64,000 nt of DNA from Cafeteria roenbergensis (lineage: Eukaryota; Sar; Bigyra; Bicosoecida; Cafeteriaceae), in NCBI GenBank assembly GCA_008330645.1, contig VLTN01000019.1:372001-436000 (forward strand), read 5' to 3'. Made by a program: the position numbers and the translations under genes. Positions within the stretch are counted from its first letter, which is position 1. Every line of letters begins with the position of its first letter. Positions 27,330-40,600 of this stretch are shown in pieces. The notes under the pieces are model-generated. The model was not told where the DNA came from. It searched no databases and worked only from the letters and a program-made list of their open reading frames with translations.

Positions 27330-28217
27330 TCACGCCCTGGGATGCTGGGAACCGATGCCCACCTCTACCTCTTCCGGCGAGGGCTTGGTCTGCTCGATGT
27401 AGCGCACACGCTCACTCTGCAGGAAGCCGCGGAGCTGGCCCCTGACCTCGAGCCTGTCCTGCAGGCCCTCCACGACCAGCGGAGGGGCGTTTTGCTTGGC
27501 GCCGAGGACGTCGACCGTCAGCAGCGTAAAGTTGAGAGCTCCATTCACAGTCTCGGCCTCGAGGCTCACCATGGCCGAGTGCTGGCTCCCCTCGAGGGCG
27601 AAGAGCATCTGCACCCGGGGGGACACCCACTTGAGCGAGTTGTCGGCACAGAACGCCATGTGGCCCTGCTGGATGGTGTACGCGCGCAGGGCGCCGGCCT
27701 TGACGGGGGCGCCGATGGCATCCACCACGAGCTGGCTGTTCTTCAGCTTGTGGAAGGCCGTGCGGAAGACCAGCTCGGGGCGGATGCTGAAGCGGCCGGA
27801 CACGGCGTAGGCGCCCGCGGCGATGCCCGCGGCGGTCAGAATCCCGCCACCAAAGCCAATCGTCACCGCCTGGGTCAGGGTGACATTGAGGAGCGTGGAT
27901 GTCAGAGAGACAATGACCTTTGACACGCCGTACACTCCCACCACGGCCAGGCCGGCGCCCGCGAGCTGCGGGGCCAAAAGCTGCACCTTGCGCCACAGCC
28001 CCTTGGAGTCAATCTTCCCGTCCTCGGTGCGCGGCATGGCGAAGATCGGGTCTTCCACTGGCAGGCCGTCCTCGTCGAGGCGCGGAGGCGTCTGAGCCGG
28101 CGCGGCCAGGCCACGGGACCTGGCGGGGGAACGCTCCGGAGAGGTGACCGCGGCCACGGCGACCGGGCGGGCAGCCATGACGGTGCCAGCGAGGCGAGCG
28201 GCCCGACGCGCAAGCAT
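27330..28217 (-). CDS. Tim21/Coa1-like mitochondrial inner-membrane protein
   Basis: 295 aa, no intron. The start at 28217 yields MLARRAARLAGTVMAARPV, an Arg/Ala-rich amphipathic helix typical of mitochondrial presequences; an upstream in-frame start (28355) would bury it. After a linker (EDGLPVEDPIFAMPRTEDG) come two hydrophobic segments, APQLAGAGLAVVGVYGV and VTIGFGGGILTAAGIAAGAY. A C-terminal domain follows with the Coa1/Tim21 pattern: VFRTAFHKLKNSQLVVDAIG, then APVKAG, and a beta-rich end (MVSLEAETVNGALNFTLLTV). Tim21 docks TIM23 to TOM and to respiratory complexes; Coa1 assists cytochrome oxidase assembly. Which of the two applies cannot be decided here. The family assignment rests on the short IGAPV motif and the membrane-then-domain layout. 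Confidence 0.6.
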   Translation of the reverse strand: MLARRAARLAGTVMAARPVAVAAVTSPERSPARSRGLAAPAQTPPRLDEDGLPVEDPIFAMPRTEDGKIDSKGLWRKVQLLAPQLAGAGLAVVGVYGVSKVIVSLTSTLLNVTLTQAVTIGFGGGILTAAGIAAGAYAVSGRFSIRPELVFRTAFHKLKNSQLVVDAIGAPVKAGALRAYTIQQGHMAFCADNSLKWVSPRVQMLFALEGSQHSAMVSLEAETVNGALNFTLLTVDVLGAKQNAPPLVVEGLQDRLEVRGQLRGFLQSERVRYIEQTKPSPEEVEVGIGSQHPRA

Positions 28218-28642
28218 TGGGCGAATCCTTCGTCCCCTCTGGCGGGCACGAGCAGTGCCACAGGCCGCGCAATCCGCGGAGGCGATTCCCGCGCCGCGAG
28301 CGGGCAGAGCAGGGCAGTCGAGAACTGTGGTCGAGTTTTGCGGCTGTTGCGGCAAGGTCGAGCGAGAGTCAAACCGTCGCAGAGTCAGCGGCGCCGGCCA
28401 CAGCAGGACCTAGCCTCCCCCCCCGAGACTGCCTAGGGCGATACGCGGCCCGGGGACGCAGCCTGAGGTGATCAGCTCGCGCTGAAGCGAGTCTTGCTGG
28501 CTGGGTGCCGTGCTCGTGCCTCGCGGGCAACGGTGTGTCGCAGCCGCGGCGCAGCCTCTCCGTCGCAGGCTCCTAGCAGGCTCACGGAGGGACAGCTTGC
28601 TCGCCCTGTTCTGGAACACGTAGTGTTGGGTTGCTGGGCACG
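28218..28642. promoter_or_regulatory. Divergent promoter region, Tim21-like gene / giant gene 2
   Basis: 425 bp between start codons; a run of C (CCTCCCCCCCCGAG) lies near 28,413-28,426. No recognised regulatory motif. Confidence 0.45.
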
Positions 28643-31600
28643 ATGAGCCAGCCTGGCGAGACGGCCGCCCCGCTGGCGGCCGGGAGAGCCGCGGCCCGCG
28701 CTGCTCGACATGCTGCGGCCGCTCACCGCGCGCGAGTTGCGGATGCGGAACGCCGCGCACAAGAAGTCGAGCAGCGGGTGCGCTCGCGCGAGCTTGCGGA
28801 GACGCGGGCGGCGATGCGGTGCCAGAGCGTTGTCCGGGCGTGGGCGACGCGGCGCAGCATCTCGCACGCTCGCGAGGCCTCGTTCCTGTGCCGCACGTGG
28901 GAGGAGGCCAAGCTCTTCCTCCTGTACGCGGAGATCCAGGCGGTGCCGCCTTCGGCGCTGGCAGGCGGCGCCGAGGGCGAGGCCGCCAAGGCTCGTAGCG
29001 CGCTGCTCCGCGCCGAGCTCCCCGCCAGCGCAACCGCCGTGCTGTCCGGGGAGCAGACCGAGGCGCCTCCGGACTTGCACGGAGAGGGAGAGGTCCACGC
29101 CAGCAGGCGGGCCCACGATGCGCAAGTGGGGTTCGCGATGAGCGCGGTGGCGCTCGCGCGGCAGGAGAGCCGCTGCGCCAGCGCAGCAGCGGCTGCGACG
29201 GGCGGCGACCCGGCGCTGTGCTTCGCGTCCTGGGGCGCACCGACGGCGCCCCCGCAGGGCCACGGGCCTGGAAGGGCCTCGGCCGAGTCCGACCCTCGCG
29301 CTCGCCAGCACGGCGGCCCCGCGCGCCAGGGCTCAAGCGCGCCCCAGGCGCAGCCCATGCCGGTGCGCGCCACGCTCCGCGACCGGCTTTTCATCGTGCA
29401 GGACCGCGACGCGGCAGGGGTGGTCTCCGAGAGGCTGCACCCCGGGTGCGCGCGCCTGTCGCTGGGCGGTTTTTTGCTGTTTGGGAGGGACTGCGGCGTG
29501 TTCGAGGAGCACAGGGGCCTCGCCTATCTCTTCAACGTGTTCCAGAGGGCGTGGCAGGCGCAGCGGTGGAGCGAGGATGTGGTGAAGGCGGCTGCGAGGG
29601 AGGACGCGCGCACCTCACGCAAGCCAATCGCGCGCAAAGTTGATGAGGCAGGTGGCGCGCGCGGGGTGCCTCCGCTGCCGCAGCCGCCCGAGCGCTCCGA
29701 GGAGGAGGTGCCGCCATGGGAGCGCACGCTGGACCAGCGCGGCTTCGTGGAGGCGCTGAACATCCTCAGCGATGCGTACGCACGGGGCGCGCTGGGGCTG
29801 CCGGAGGCGCCTGAGCGCGCTGCGATGCTGCCGAGGGGGCCTCCCACGCAGGCCGGGAGGCGGGCAGAGCCGGCGGGGCCTGAGAGTGGCGGCGACACAG
29901 ACGATGACGCTGCGGGCGGCGACGATGAGCCGGGGGAAGAGGGCACGGTCGCGGCGGCTGCGGCCGCTGCGCCCGGCGCCCCTGCTGCTCGCGGAAAGCC
30001 CAGGAACGGCATCGGGCTGCGGGCCGCCGCGTCGCTCAAGGCGCGTGTGGCAACGGCGCGGCGCAGGAGCTCGCTCGTGCTGACCATTGCGGACAGAGGG
30101 CGCGCTGCCGCAGCTGCTCTGAACGGGAGCGCGTCAGCAGGCGCACATGCCGCAGCAGGCAGTGGCTCATCGGGCGGAGGTGCTGGCGGCGACGCGGCGC
30201 CCCCAACCCTGCCGTCGGCGGAAGCGGCCGCTGCCGCCAACGGGACCGGCCGGGCTGGCCGTCTCGCCGTCGCTGCCAGGCGCCTGCGCGGGGCTGTACG
30301 CCGCCTCAAGATGCGAGCCGCTGCGCCCAACCTGTCCATGGCCGCGCGCCGGCACGCCTTCTTGGTGCACCTTGCGTTCCCGGCCGCGCAGCGCCGCTAC
30401 GAGCAGTGCCGAGGCAGCGTGCTCTGGGACGTGGCGTTGGGCCGGCTGGACGGCGTGAGGGGCGCCGCCGCGCGGCGAGCGCAGCTCGAGTGGCGGCAGC
30501 GGACGCACTGGCTCGGAGGCACCATCCCTCCCGAGGCCAAGGCAGCGCGGCGGCTGTGGGAGGAGTGCAACCTGCCCAAGCCGGGGGCCGGCGTGGCTGC
30601 GGCTTCAGCGCCCAGCGCTGAGGCAGGCGTCGCCTCGGCGGCTCAGCCTGCCGATGGGACGCACGCGGCCTGCCGCCCAGACCTGCAGAATGCAGGAACA
30701 AGCAAGCCTGCCGCCCCCCCCCACGCAGTTCCTGTTCCAAGAGCCTACTGCGGGGTGGGAAGCGCCGCAGAGAGCGCCGCAGCGGGCTCTGACGCGGACG
30801 TGATTCGCATCCTTGGCGACCAGCGCCTGGCAGCGCTCTTGGTGTCTTGGGAGGACGCGCTTGCCGCCGTGTTCCAGCTCGAGGCGACGCGGGACGCGGA
30901 GGCCGCGGCGAAGCGGCAGGCAGACGCAGTGAGGAGGGCCGGGAGCGCTCGGTACGCCGTGGCACACAGCGAGCGCGAGACCGCCGAGCGCACGGCGCGC
31001 TGGTTCGAGCGGTGGCCGGGGTACAGGCTGGCGTCGTCGGCAGCGGCAGTGGCCGCTCCCGGGGCGCCGGTGCCGCTGTCTTCGGCGGTGCCCGAAGCCT
31101 CCGCCGAGGAGCAGGCCGCGGCTGCTGCAGCCGCAGCTGCAGCGGAGCGAGCGGCTCCCGCCAGTGACACCGTGGGCCGGCGGAGGCAGCGGGTGGCGCA
31201 GTCCGCGGCGCTCCCGAGCGTGGTGACCGTCCCCGCTGCCTCCGGAGTCGGGACCGTGGTGGTTTCGGCACCGCGAGTGATTGACCTGATGTGCCAGGTG
31301 GACAGCAGCCTCGGCCCTCGGCTCGGCGTCACGCTGCTGGGAGGCTTCTTGCCGCACGACGATGCGCTGGCAGGGGGCACCATGGGTCCGGCCCTGAGGC
31401 AGAGAGAGGCCCCAGCAGGCGTTGCACTGGGGCAGGGGCTGAGGCTGGACGGCTCTTCAAGGTGGATGCAGACCGCGTCTGCCGGCGGGGGCGGGGCAGA
31501 GGACCTCCTGCCGGCGCCGGCAGCCCCGCGGCGCGCGAGCCAGTCTGCGATGGGCGTGGTGGAGCAGCTGGTTGGCGCGCGCGTGGCAAGGGACATAGCG

Positions 31601-34600
31601 GCCGCGGAGGCCCACGCCCATCGGGTCGCTCGCAGCGAGCTGGCGGACAACTCGTGGGACCGCATCGGCGGACGGGACGGCCACTCTTCGGGGCAGGCTG
31701 TGCAGCAGCGGTCGATTGCAAGCTTCCTCCCTGACGCGGCCTCGGCGCGCTACACTCCGCGCTGGGCCTCGGAGGGGGGCCCGGAGGCCGAGAGCGACGA
31801 GATTTTGCGCCGGCACAACCCGCAGTTCACGAGGCACGCGCCCACACTGCAGGTCCGAGCTTGGCGCGCCCACGGGCGGAAGCAGCTGCTCCGGCTGACA
31901 TACGCGTCCTTCTTGCGCGCGCTCATGGGGGCGGACCTGATCACGCCCGCTGTGATGGACGACCCCTCCACGTTTGCCACTCTTTTGCGCTGCTTCGTGG
32001 GGGCCTTCCCCCTCGTGGCGGGGGACAGCGCCGCGGCAAAGATGGGCGTCGAGGCCACGGTGACGCAGGTGACTGCTGCGGAGGAGTACGGACCGGAGGC
32101 CAGCGCCTTTGCCAAGTGGTGGTCGGACGAACTGAGGGAGCGCGAGGCGGCGCAGGAGGCGGCAAACGCGCTCGCGATTGACGAGGCCATATCCGCGGCG
32201 ATGCGCCAAGGACTTCCTCCCCCGCCGGCGCTGCTTCGGCTGGCGTCAGGCGGCAGCGCGGTCACGCCGCAGGGCCTGGCGTCTGCGTTGTCGTCTGTTA
32301 CGCGTCGCGGCTCCGCGGCCGGATTTGGGGCCAGCACCCCTGCTGCCCCGCCTGCGCAGGGCAGGCACAAGCTCTCCGCAATCGGGGGCGCAACTGCACG
32401 CTTGATCGGTCGAAGGGTCTCTGCTACCGCCAGCCGCGAGCGACGACGCAGCCTGATGACGCCTGCCGACGCGCTGGCCGCCGCTCACGGGTGGAGGCGG
32501 CGCGGCAACGCGGCGCCGGTAACGCTCGCACTCTCCACACCATCCGAGGCCCTGGCTGGGGCCAGGCGCTCCCCTTCGCTGCAGGCCGGCGCAAGCGAAG
32601 AACCGGACCCGGGCCGCGAGCTGACGCCAGCCGAGGAGGCGGCACTGGTCGCCAGCGGTCAGGCAAGGTTCGCGCCTCTCCGGCCTGCGACCCAAGCGGG
32701 CGCGCAAGACGCGTCGGAGGCTCCCGGGGCTTACGGAACCGGCGACCTGTCATTGGCCCGCCAGGAACAGACCCGCAAACGGCTGCCTGCAAGGGGGCGG
32801 TCGTCATCGGGGTGGGTGCACGGCCAGCTCGGGGGCCAGCTCTTCAGCGCGGCCGGGGAGGATGATGATGAAGAGCAGGAGGGCGGCGACGACGAAGCCG
32901 GCGGCGACGACGACGGTGACAGCGGTGCGGACGTCGCTGATGCTGACGATGTCAGCAGCCTTGGCGAGAGTGGCTGGTCGTGCGGTGGGGACCCTGCTCC
33001 CGGCCATGGGGGACCGGCCAGGCGCAGTCGGCAGGACCACGGCTACGGTGACGGCGACGCTTTCCGCCCGTTCGAGCAGGGCGCGCGGTCAGCGGCCAAC
33101 AGCTCTTCCAATCCCTCGTCTGACGTCGGGGCCAGCGGGCCGCTCTCCGAGGCAGCAGCGTCGTCGGCGGCAGCTGCCGTCCTGGGAAGGAGCGGAAGGG
33201 TTGAGCAGCTCGCCCGAAGCGCCTCGGTTGCTCCTGGAGCGGCCTCCAAGCCCAAGCCAATGTTCCTGACACCCGAGGACCTCGCGCGTCTGCGCCAGAA
33301 GGAGGAGGACGCCTCGAAGCAGCGCAAGGAGCAGCAGGAGTCGGAGCGCGCTCCCGACCCCAAAATGGGCCTCATGGTGCTTCGGGCAATTGTTTCGCCG
33401 AACGCCGCAGGTGACCACGATGCGAGAGTGCCTGCCTTCGCGGCGATGCGCACGGAGACCTCCCGGTCCCAGAGGCCAGGAGATGCCGCGGGCGCTGCCG
33501 ACCCCGACCGCGTGCTGCTGCCCCACACGGCGCCCCATACGGCCAAGGCTGTCGCGGTGGCGTCCATCCCGTCCAAGCTCCGAGCGTCGGTGTTGGCAAA
33601 GTTCCATGCCCGGGCGGAGCAAATCGAGGTGCAGGGCTCCAAGTACCGCGTGGCCAAGCGCCTGCACGAGGCCGAGCTCCACAAGGCCATGCGTGAGGCC
33701 ATTGACGAGGGAAGTGAGGCGGCAGACACGGCGGCTCGCGCCGCTGGGCAGGGCGATGAGGCGCTTGCTCCTGAGCCCGAGAACGCGGGCACTGCGGCCG
33801 CTGAGCCGCAGAGGCCGCCCGTGGCGATGGCTGGCCGGCCGCGGCCTCGTCCAGTGGTGGTCGACGACACCCCCGTGGCGCCGCCGCGAGGCGGCAGTTG
33901 CTCCCTGTCCGCGGCGTTCTCAACGGCCATGGGGCGGCACGCCATCGAGCAGCCGCTGGCGAAGCTGCTGGAGGAGACGATGCCGCTGCCGGTGATGCCC
34001 GTGCGGTTCGTGCTGGGCATCGCGCGTGACGCGCAGATCAGGGCCAGCGAGACAGAGCTGCTGGTCGTCCTTGCCGACTGCGGGGTGGGACCACGGGGCG
34101 GCAGCGGCGTGCTTGGCCAGGGACCGGGGCTGCGCTCGCGGCGGAGCGGCGCCAAACGCAGACGGCCTCCTCCCCCTCCTGCCGCTTCGGCTCGACGCAA
34201 CGGAGCAGCTGTCGCCGACGCGGCGGCGCCCGGGCTGGCGAACGAGACGAGGCAGCACGCGCGGCTTCTGCGCGCGGCAGACATTGCGGCCGAGGCGGAC
34301 GCAAAGCACCGCAGCAGGCTGCGCCCGGTGACTGCCATTCGGCGGATCCGGAACCGCGGCTGGACGCTCTTCGACGGCGAGGTGTGCGTGACCGCGCCCA
34401 TGCTGCTTCGCGTGCTGAGCCGCCTGCGCCGCCTCCGCTTCTTCCTCTCCAGGGCGGCCATGACGGAGCCGCACTTTGTCATCGCGGTCGCAGTTGCGGC
34501 TTCGCACGGCATCGTCGACCTGGAGCGGTTTCGCGAGCGCCAGCTCACAATCATGCGGTTGCGGCGGGCGGGGAACCGCGTGCGCGCCATGGTGGCCAAC

Positions 34601-37600
34601 GCCGAGCTGCTCACGGGCATGGCAGAACAGTCTGCTCCGCCAGAGGACGGGGACCTGCCGCCCCTCGTGGCCATGTACTCGCAGCTGCTGCGACGCGTCC
34701 ACGCGTCGCTCGCCGTGCTCTCCAACCCGCACTTGCAGTGGGCGGCCAGCTCTGGCCTGCTGTCCGCAGCGGGCGCGCCCCCGGTGCTGCCCGTGTCTGC
34801 GGCACGTTGGTTCCTGGCGACGATGAAGCTTGTGCCCGGCGTGCCGGCGGAACACGTCTCCGCAGTTCTCTGGTCGCACGCGCAGCCGCGCCTTAGGCTG
34901 CCGGGGGACCAGCAGTGGCCTCTGCCGCCGCCGGCCTGGCAGGCCATCGCCGTGGAGCACGCTCGCTTCGACTTCAGCCGCCCTCACGCCAGCACGGCGC
35001 AGGCGCGCAGAGACATTCCTCATCCGGGATCCACGCGCAGGTACGGGCGCAGCGGCAACAGGAACTCGTCATCGCAGCGCCGAGGAGGCAGCCAGGCCAC
35101 TGCGGCACCGCCAGCGCCGCCCAAGCGGCTGATCGTGTTCACGGGGGAGCAGCCGCTGGCGCCTGCCAGCAAACAGGGAGGCCCCGGCACTGCGGGGCGA
35201 GGGCAGCCTGCTGCGCCGCCCCCGGCCGGCGGCGGCGCAGCAGCTTCGCCCGCAGCGGCATCGGCAGGCGCGCAGGGAGGAGGAGACGCAAGACAGAGCC
35301 GCAGCCCGCGACCGATAGCACCCAAGGGGAGCGCCGCGTGGCTGGTGGCCGAGGCGGAGCGGCACGGCGGGATCGACCTGTCGCAGGAGTCGGGCCTGGC
35401 TCTCACGGCCCAGACCTTTGCTGCAGCGCTCATGGACTGCATGTGCGAGGCCTTTGTAGCGCACGGTGGGGACCGGAGCGCGTTTTTGCACCAGAGGGGC
35501 GACCTGCCGCCGTCGCTGCAGCCTGAGCCCCTGTCCATGCCTTACCCACCGCCGTACAGAGCCCTCTGCCGACTGCTGCTGGGCCGGGAACCGGAGCACA
35601 TCCTGCCAGCGAACCTCCGCAGCGCGGTCGCAGACCCTGCCGCCGGAGACAGAGCGCAGGCGACTCCTGGGCGGGCTGTGGCGAAGCTGGGTCTGACTGC
35701 CGCCAGGCGCCGGGTGCTGGAGGGGCGCAGGCGCAGCTTGCAGCTTGGAGCTGGTCGGCAAGGCAAAGGCGAAGGAGGGGGGGGCGGCAAGCCTGCGCGC
35801 CGGATGAGCAGCCTCCGAATGGGCGACCGGGCCCTGGTGGAAGGCTATGCTTCCGACGGGTCCTCCGACGAGGACTGCGACTCGACTCCCCCGCCCGTGA
35901 AGTTTAGGAGGCGTGGCGGCGGTGCAGGGGAGCAGGCGCAGGGCCGGTTCGCTAGGAGGCGACAGGAAGAACAGGAGGCGACCGTCGACGAGGAGGCGGT
36001 CGAGCAAGAGCGGCAGGTGTGGCGAATGCGACGGCAGTGGCGCAGCAGGTTCATGAGCGGGTACAAGCCCTCGTCTCCCAGCCTCGGCCGTGTCGCGGAG
36101 GCTCTCAGCCGTGTAGGGGACCCCAGCGCGGCATGGATGAGCGATGTGCTGTTTCCCATCAGCATGGTTGCCAGCTGGGGCACGGCGGCAGCCAGCCCCA
36201 AGGGTCCAGCCCCGGCGCACCTCGGAATGCGGGGGGAGGACTCGTGGGGCGGGCTGGAGCCAGGCGACCCCAGGGGCGCAGCGCGCCGGTGGCGCGGCCA
36301 GCGGCTGTGGCTCGGGCTGCCGGACGGCTGCGAGGTGACGGAGGAGCGACCTCAGCGGCTGTCCATCGCAGCAGCGGGGAGCGGGCTCGTCAGCTCCATG
36401 CTCTCAGGGGCTCCGCTCCCCGGCAGCGGGCCCTCGCCTTCGCCAAAGCTGAAACTCGCCCAGGCCCGATCGCAGCAGTTTCACTTGGAGCTGCAGGCGG
36501 CACAGCACGTTGCGCAGCGGGTGGCGGCCGCGCAGTCAGCGGCGGCTGCTGCCGCAGAGTCTGCAGCCATCGAGCTGAGCGTGGCCGCGTCGTCTCCCGC
36601 AGCCCGCGCGGGATCGGGCGAGCAACCGCAGCCTCCAGCGGCCCGGGGCTCGCCGCGGGCGCCTCAGGGGCACCGCCGGGGCGCCAGCGGCGATGTGGCA
36701 GCGGCCAAGCAGGCCAAGCCCGCGGACACGGAGCTGCTCCAGCCGCGCGCGGTGGACCTCATCTATCTGCCCGCGCGCGAGCTGATGCGGAGCGCGTGGA
36801 CGCACCCCGGCGCAGCGGTAGCCCAGCTGCCCGTGTCCAGCCCAGAGCGGCAGCCAGACCCCGATGTTGCCCCCTGCGGCGCGAGCGACGCAACCCTGTC
36901 TCCCCGGTCGGTGCAAACGCTGTCCCCGCGAGCGGGAGGCGGAGCAGGCGTGGGGAGCAAGGTCCCGTCAGCACGCGGTGGTGGCTCCACGGCCTCCTCC
37001 CGGCCCAGCGACGAGCTGCAGGCGGGGCGCGGCACCCCCGCGGCGAGCTCCGACCGCCGCAGCGGCGCGCCCGTGGCCCCCAGCCGCCGGCCCGGGAGAC
37101 CCCCTGCGCCGAGAAGGCCGGGCAAGGCGAGCTCTGCTGGCAAGGGGGCGCCGCCGCCCCGCCCCACACGGCCGCGCCGTCCCAGCGGGGGCAGGAGCGG
37201 TGGGCGGCCCAGCCGTGCCGCGCCTTCCGCCGGCAGCCGACCTCCAGCACCGGCCCGCAAGCAGCCTTCGTCGCCGAGGTCCCCTCGCGCGCGCCTGCAA
37301 GCGCAGCCCGAGCGGAGCGGCCCGGAAAGGGCGTCCAGCCCGCGGGCGGGCGACGCTCGCGTGACTCCCGAATCCGCCTCAGCCGCCCGCGGCACCGACT
37401 TCTCCGCCACCCTGGTCCGTGTGTCGCAAGCGGGAGCGCCGGGCCTGCCCGTCCCCGCCGCCGGCGGACATGCCGAGCGCCCCTCAGGCGACGACAGCGA
37501 CGGAAGTGGCGAAGCAGACGACGCGGACAACCCTCTCCGCCAGATCGCAAGGACCGCGCGGCGGCAGCAGGAGCGCGCGGCCGAGCAGGAGCGGCTGGCC

Positions 37601-40600
37601 AGGGAGCAGCGAGAGGCCCGGGAGCGGGCAGAGGCGGATCGTGAGGCCCTTCAGGCCCGCATCGCCTGGGTCGGGGAGGGGGTCTCACCGTTCGCCGCCA
37701 TGCTGCGGAGCACGGTGCTCCGCCTCTGGCAGGCCCTTCTGCTCTACACGCCAGCCGCAATGCAGGAGGCCGAGCGCGTGGTGAAGCGGCGCACGGAGCG
37801 CTCGCTGCTCGCTGCCGCCGCCGCTGTGAGGGAGGAGGCTGCAGAGCAGGGCGACGAGCTCGGCAGGCAAGAGAGCATTGCCAAGGCCTGCGCCGCCTTT
37901 GCCGGCCAGAGCAAGGCGGTGGGAGAGGCAGTCGTCTCCTGGTTCGTGGCAGGGCCGCGCGAGGAGGCGGGCCCGTCAAGGCCGAAGATCCGGCCGCTCC
38001 CCGCTGCCCGGTCGCTGAGGGACCTGTCGGCCGAAATGCGAGGCCAGGAGCTGTCCCGACGGCCGCGGCGCCCTGGCCGGGCCAGCATGGTCGGCGGAAT
38101 GGCGGGAGGTGCCACTCGGAGCTCGCACTCCCCGTCAGGAGCAGGAGCTTCCTCGGTCGGCAAGAAGCAGGTCCCGCGCTTGCGTCCGCCTTCGGAGGCA
38201 TCGCCCAAGCCCCCTGAAAGCGCTGAGCCGGAGCCGCCGTCATCCGACCCTGGCTCGCCCGTGGCCAGCATGGCAGGCTCAGATGAACACTCGGGCGCCG
38301 ATACGGGCGCCACCACCGCCGTGGGCGCCGACGAGGCCACTGCCGTCGCACGTGCTGCGCGTGCCGACATTCGCCACACCAAGCTGGGCCAGGCGCGCCG
38401 TGCGAAGCGGGAGTCCTGGGCAAGCATGGACGACACGCCTGCGTCGGCCGACGACCTGGTCAGCGGCCTCACGCTGGTGCGGCGCGCAGGCGGCGACACC
38501 GGCCCCTCGGTGGCCCTGGCCCACGTGAAAGAGCTCAACGGCGGCGGGGCGGCCGGGCATGCGCTGGCTGCAACCGCGGTCTCGCACCGCTTCCTGGACT
38601 CCCGCACGGAGCAGGAGCGGAGGCGGCTGCTTGCGTCACGCAGGCGGGGGTCAGTCGCGGCAGCGGACGAGCACGCCGTGGCGGTGCTTCGCGCCGCAGC
38701 GGCAGCAACCGCTGCGACTGCCAGGGCAGAGCTGGACGCCCAGGCGGCGGAGGAGGAGGCGGGAGCTGCCGCGCTTGGGAGGGCGTCGACGCTGCACGCT
38801 GCAGCCGTTCGTCAGGTGGCAGAAGGCAGGCGAAGGGGGGGCTTGGCCGGGGCGGAGCTGCTGCCGTGGGTGTTCGGTGGCCCGGACAGCTGCCGGCCCG
38901 GGGCGGGGGCGTCGGGGGCCCTCCACGAGGCCTCAGTGGTCCTGCCCGGGCGCCGGCGGCGAATGTCGGAGCGGTCGGTTGATGGAACTTCTGGAGCGGC
39001 AGCGCGCGCCGCTCAGACGCCGGCCGCGGGCCTGACTGCGAGGCCGGCGCTGGCGGCAGCGCTGAAGCAGCGGGCCTCGGACACGGACGCCGAGGACCTG
39101 CGACGGGAGGCGGTGCTCGATACGGCCAGGTCAGAAGGCGCCGCCCTCGGAGCGGGAGACGCCCGCCGCGCCATCAGCATTGAGCAGCGCCGAGGCGGAG
39201 GCGGGCCGTTGAGCCTGAGGCAGTTCGAGCGTGCGGAGGGCTGGACGCTCGCGGCGCAGTCGAGGGGAGTGGTGCCCGCCAAGAGCAGCGGCTCTGCCCG
39301 GCAGCAGCAGACGTCGCGGCAGCAGGTGGCGGAGGCGGGGGAGACGTTGTTCGGCGCCCCTCGCAAGGTGCCGCCGCTTGAGCTGCGTCGCCTGTTGCGG
39401 CACGGCGGGGATGGTAGCGAGTCCAGCGGCGAGGACGCCGACTCGCTGGTCGACGCAGTCGTCGATGTGGGGGAGCTTGCAGGCTCGGACCTCGTGGGGC
39501 GGCCAAGGCGACGCAGCAGCGGCAGCAACGGCCGCATGCGGCGCGCTTCAGGCGAGTCCAAGTGGGGCGCGGGCGACGGCGACATCACGTCTGGCGGCGG
39601 CGACGCTGGCGGGAACGGCAGCGCCGACTCCGAAGCAGCGCAGGCCAAGGCCAAGACTGACGCAGAGGCCCAGGCCGAGGCCGAGGCTGAAGCGGGGCTG
39701 GCCCTGGACCTGGTGGGCGCCGTTGTGGTCGGAGACGAGCTGCTGGGGCGCAACGCGCGGGGTGCGCGGTACAAGCGCGAACTGCAGCAGCGCTTGCCCG
39801 GCTGCGAGGCCTTGTCCAGCTACTTCGCCGACTGGGACCGCAGCAAGGCAGTGTGGAACCAGCGCGAGGCCGCACTGCAGCGGGCCAGGGCGGACCGCCT
39901 CGCGCTGGAGGCGGCGTGGCAGCGGCGCGAGCGCGACGCCAAGGAGGCCTATTCGTCGCTCCACGGCGCGGCCGTGGACATCGCGGCCGCCCAGGCTGCC
40001 GAGCTCCGCGCCAGGGCCGGGCCGGACCCCGAGGCTGCCGGGGCCACTGCCGCTTGGATGCACCTGCGGCTGGGGGGTTTCAAGCCGTGGTCACGGATGC
40101 TGTCGCCCAAGGCGACCGGTGCTGACGGCCCCGGTCCGGGTTCGGCCGGGAAGGGGTCGGAGCAAAGGCCGAACACGCTTGGCGGGCAGTGGTGGGGAAG
40201 CTCGACGTCGCTGTACAGCGATGCCAGCGAGCGAGGGGCCACGCCGACCTCGCGCGACCAGCAGGCACGATCGGGCGCGGAGGCGGCAGTGCTGCGGGCC
40301 ACGGGTGCCGCGGTGGCTGGCGGTGCTGTTGCCCGTGCGCTTAAGCACTACCCGGAGCTGCAGGCGCTGCTGATGCCGGGCAAGTCGGCTGCTCCGCGCC
40401 TGTCCACGACCGCCCCGGAAGCGGAAGGGGACAGCGGCACCGCCGCCGAGCCCCGCGACGCAGCCGTCGGGCAGGAGCTGCTGGAGGCGGCGACCACGCC
40501 GGCAGCCGGCGGCCCCGCCGGCGCTGCTGGACTTGCCAGCGGCAAGGGGGACCGCGCCCAGACGACCGCAGCCGCTGGAGGGCCGCTCGCACCGGCCCCG

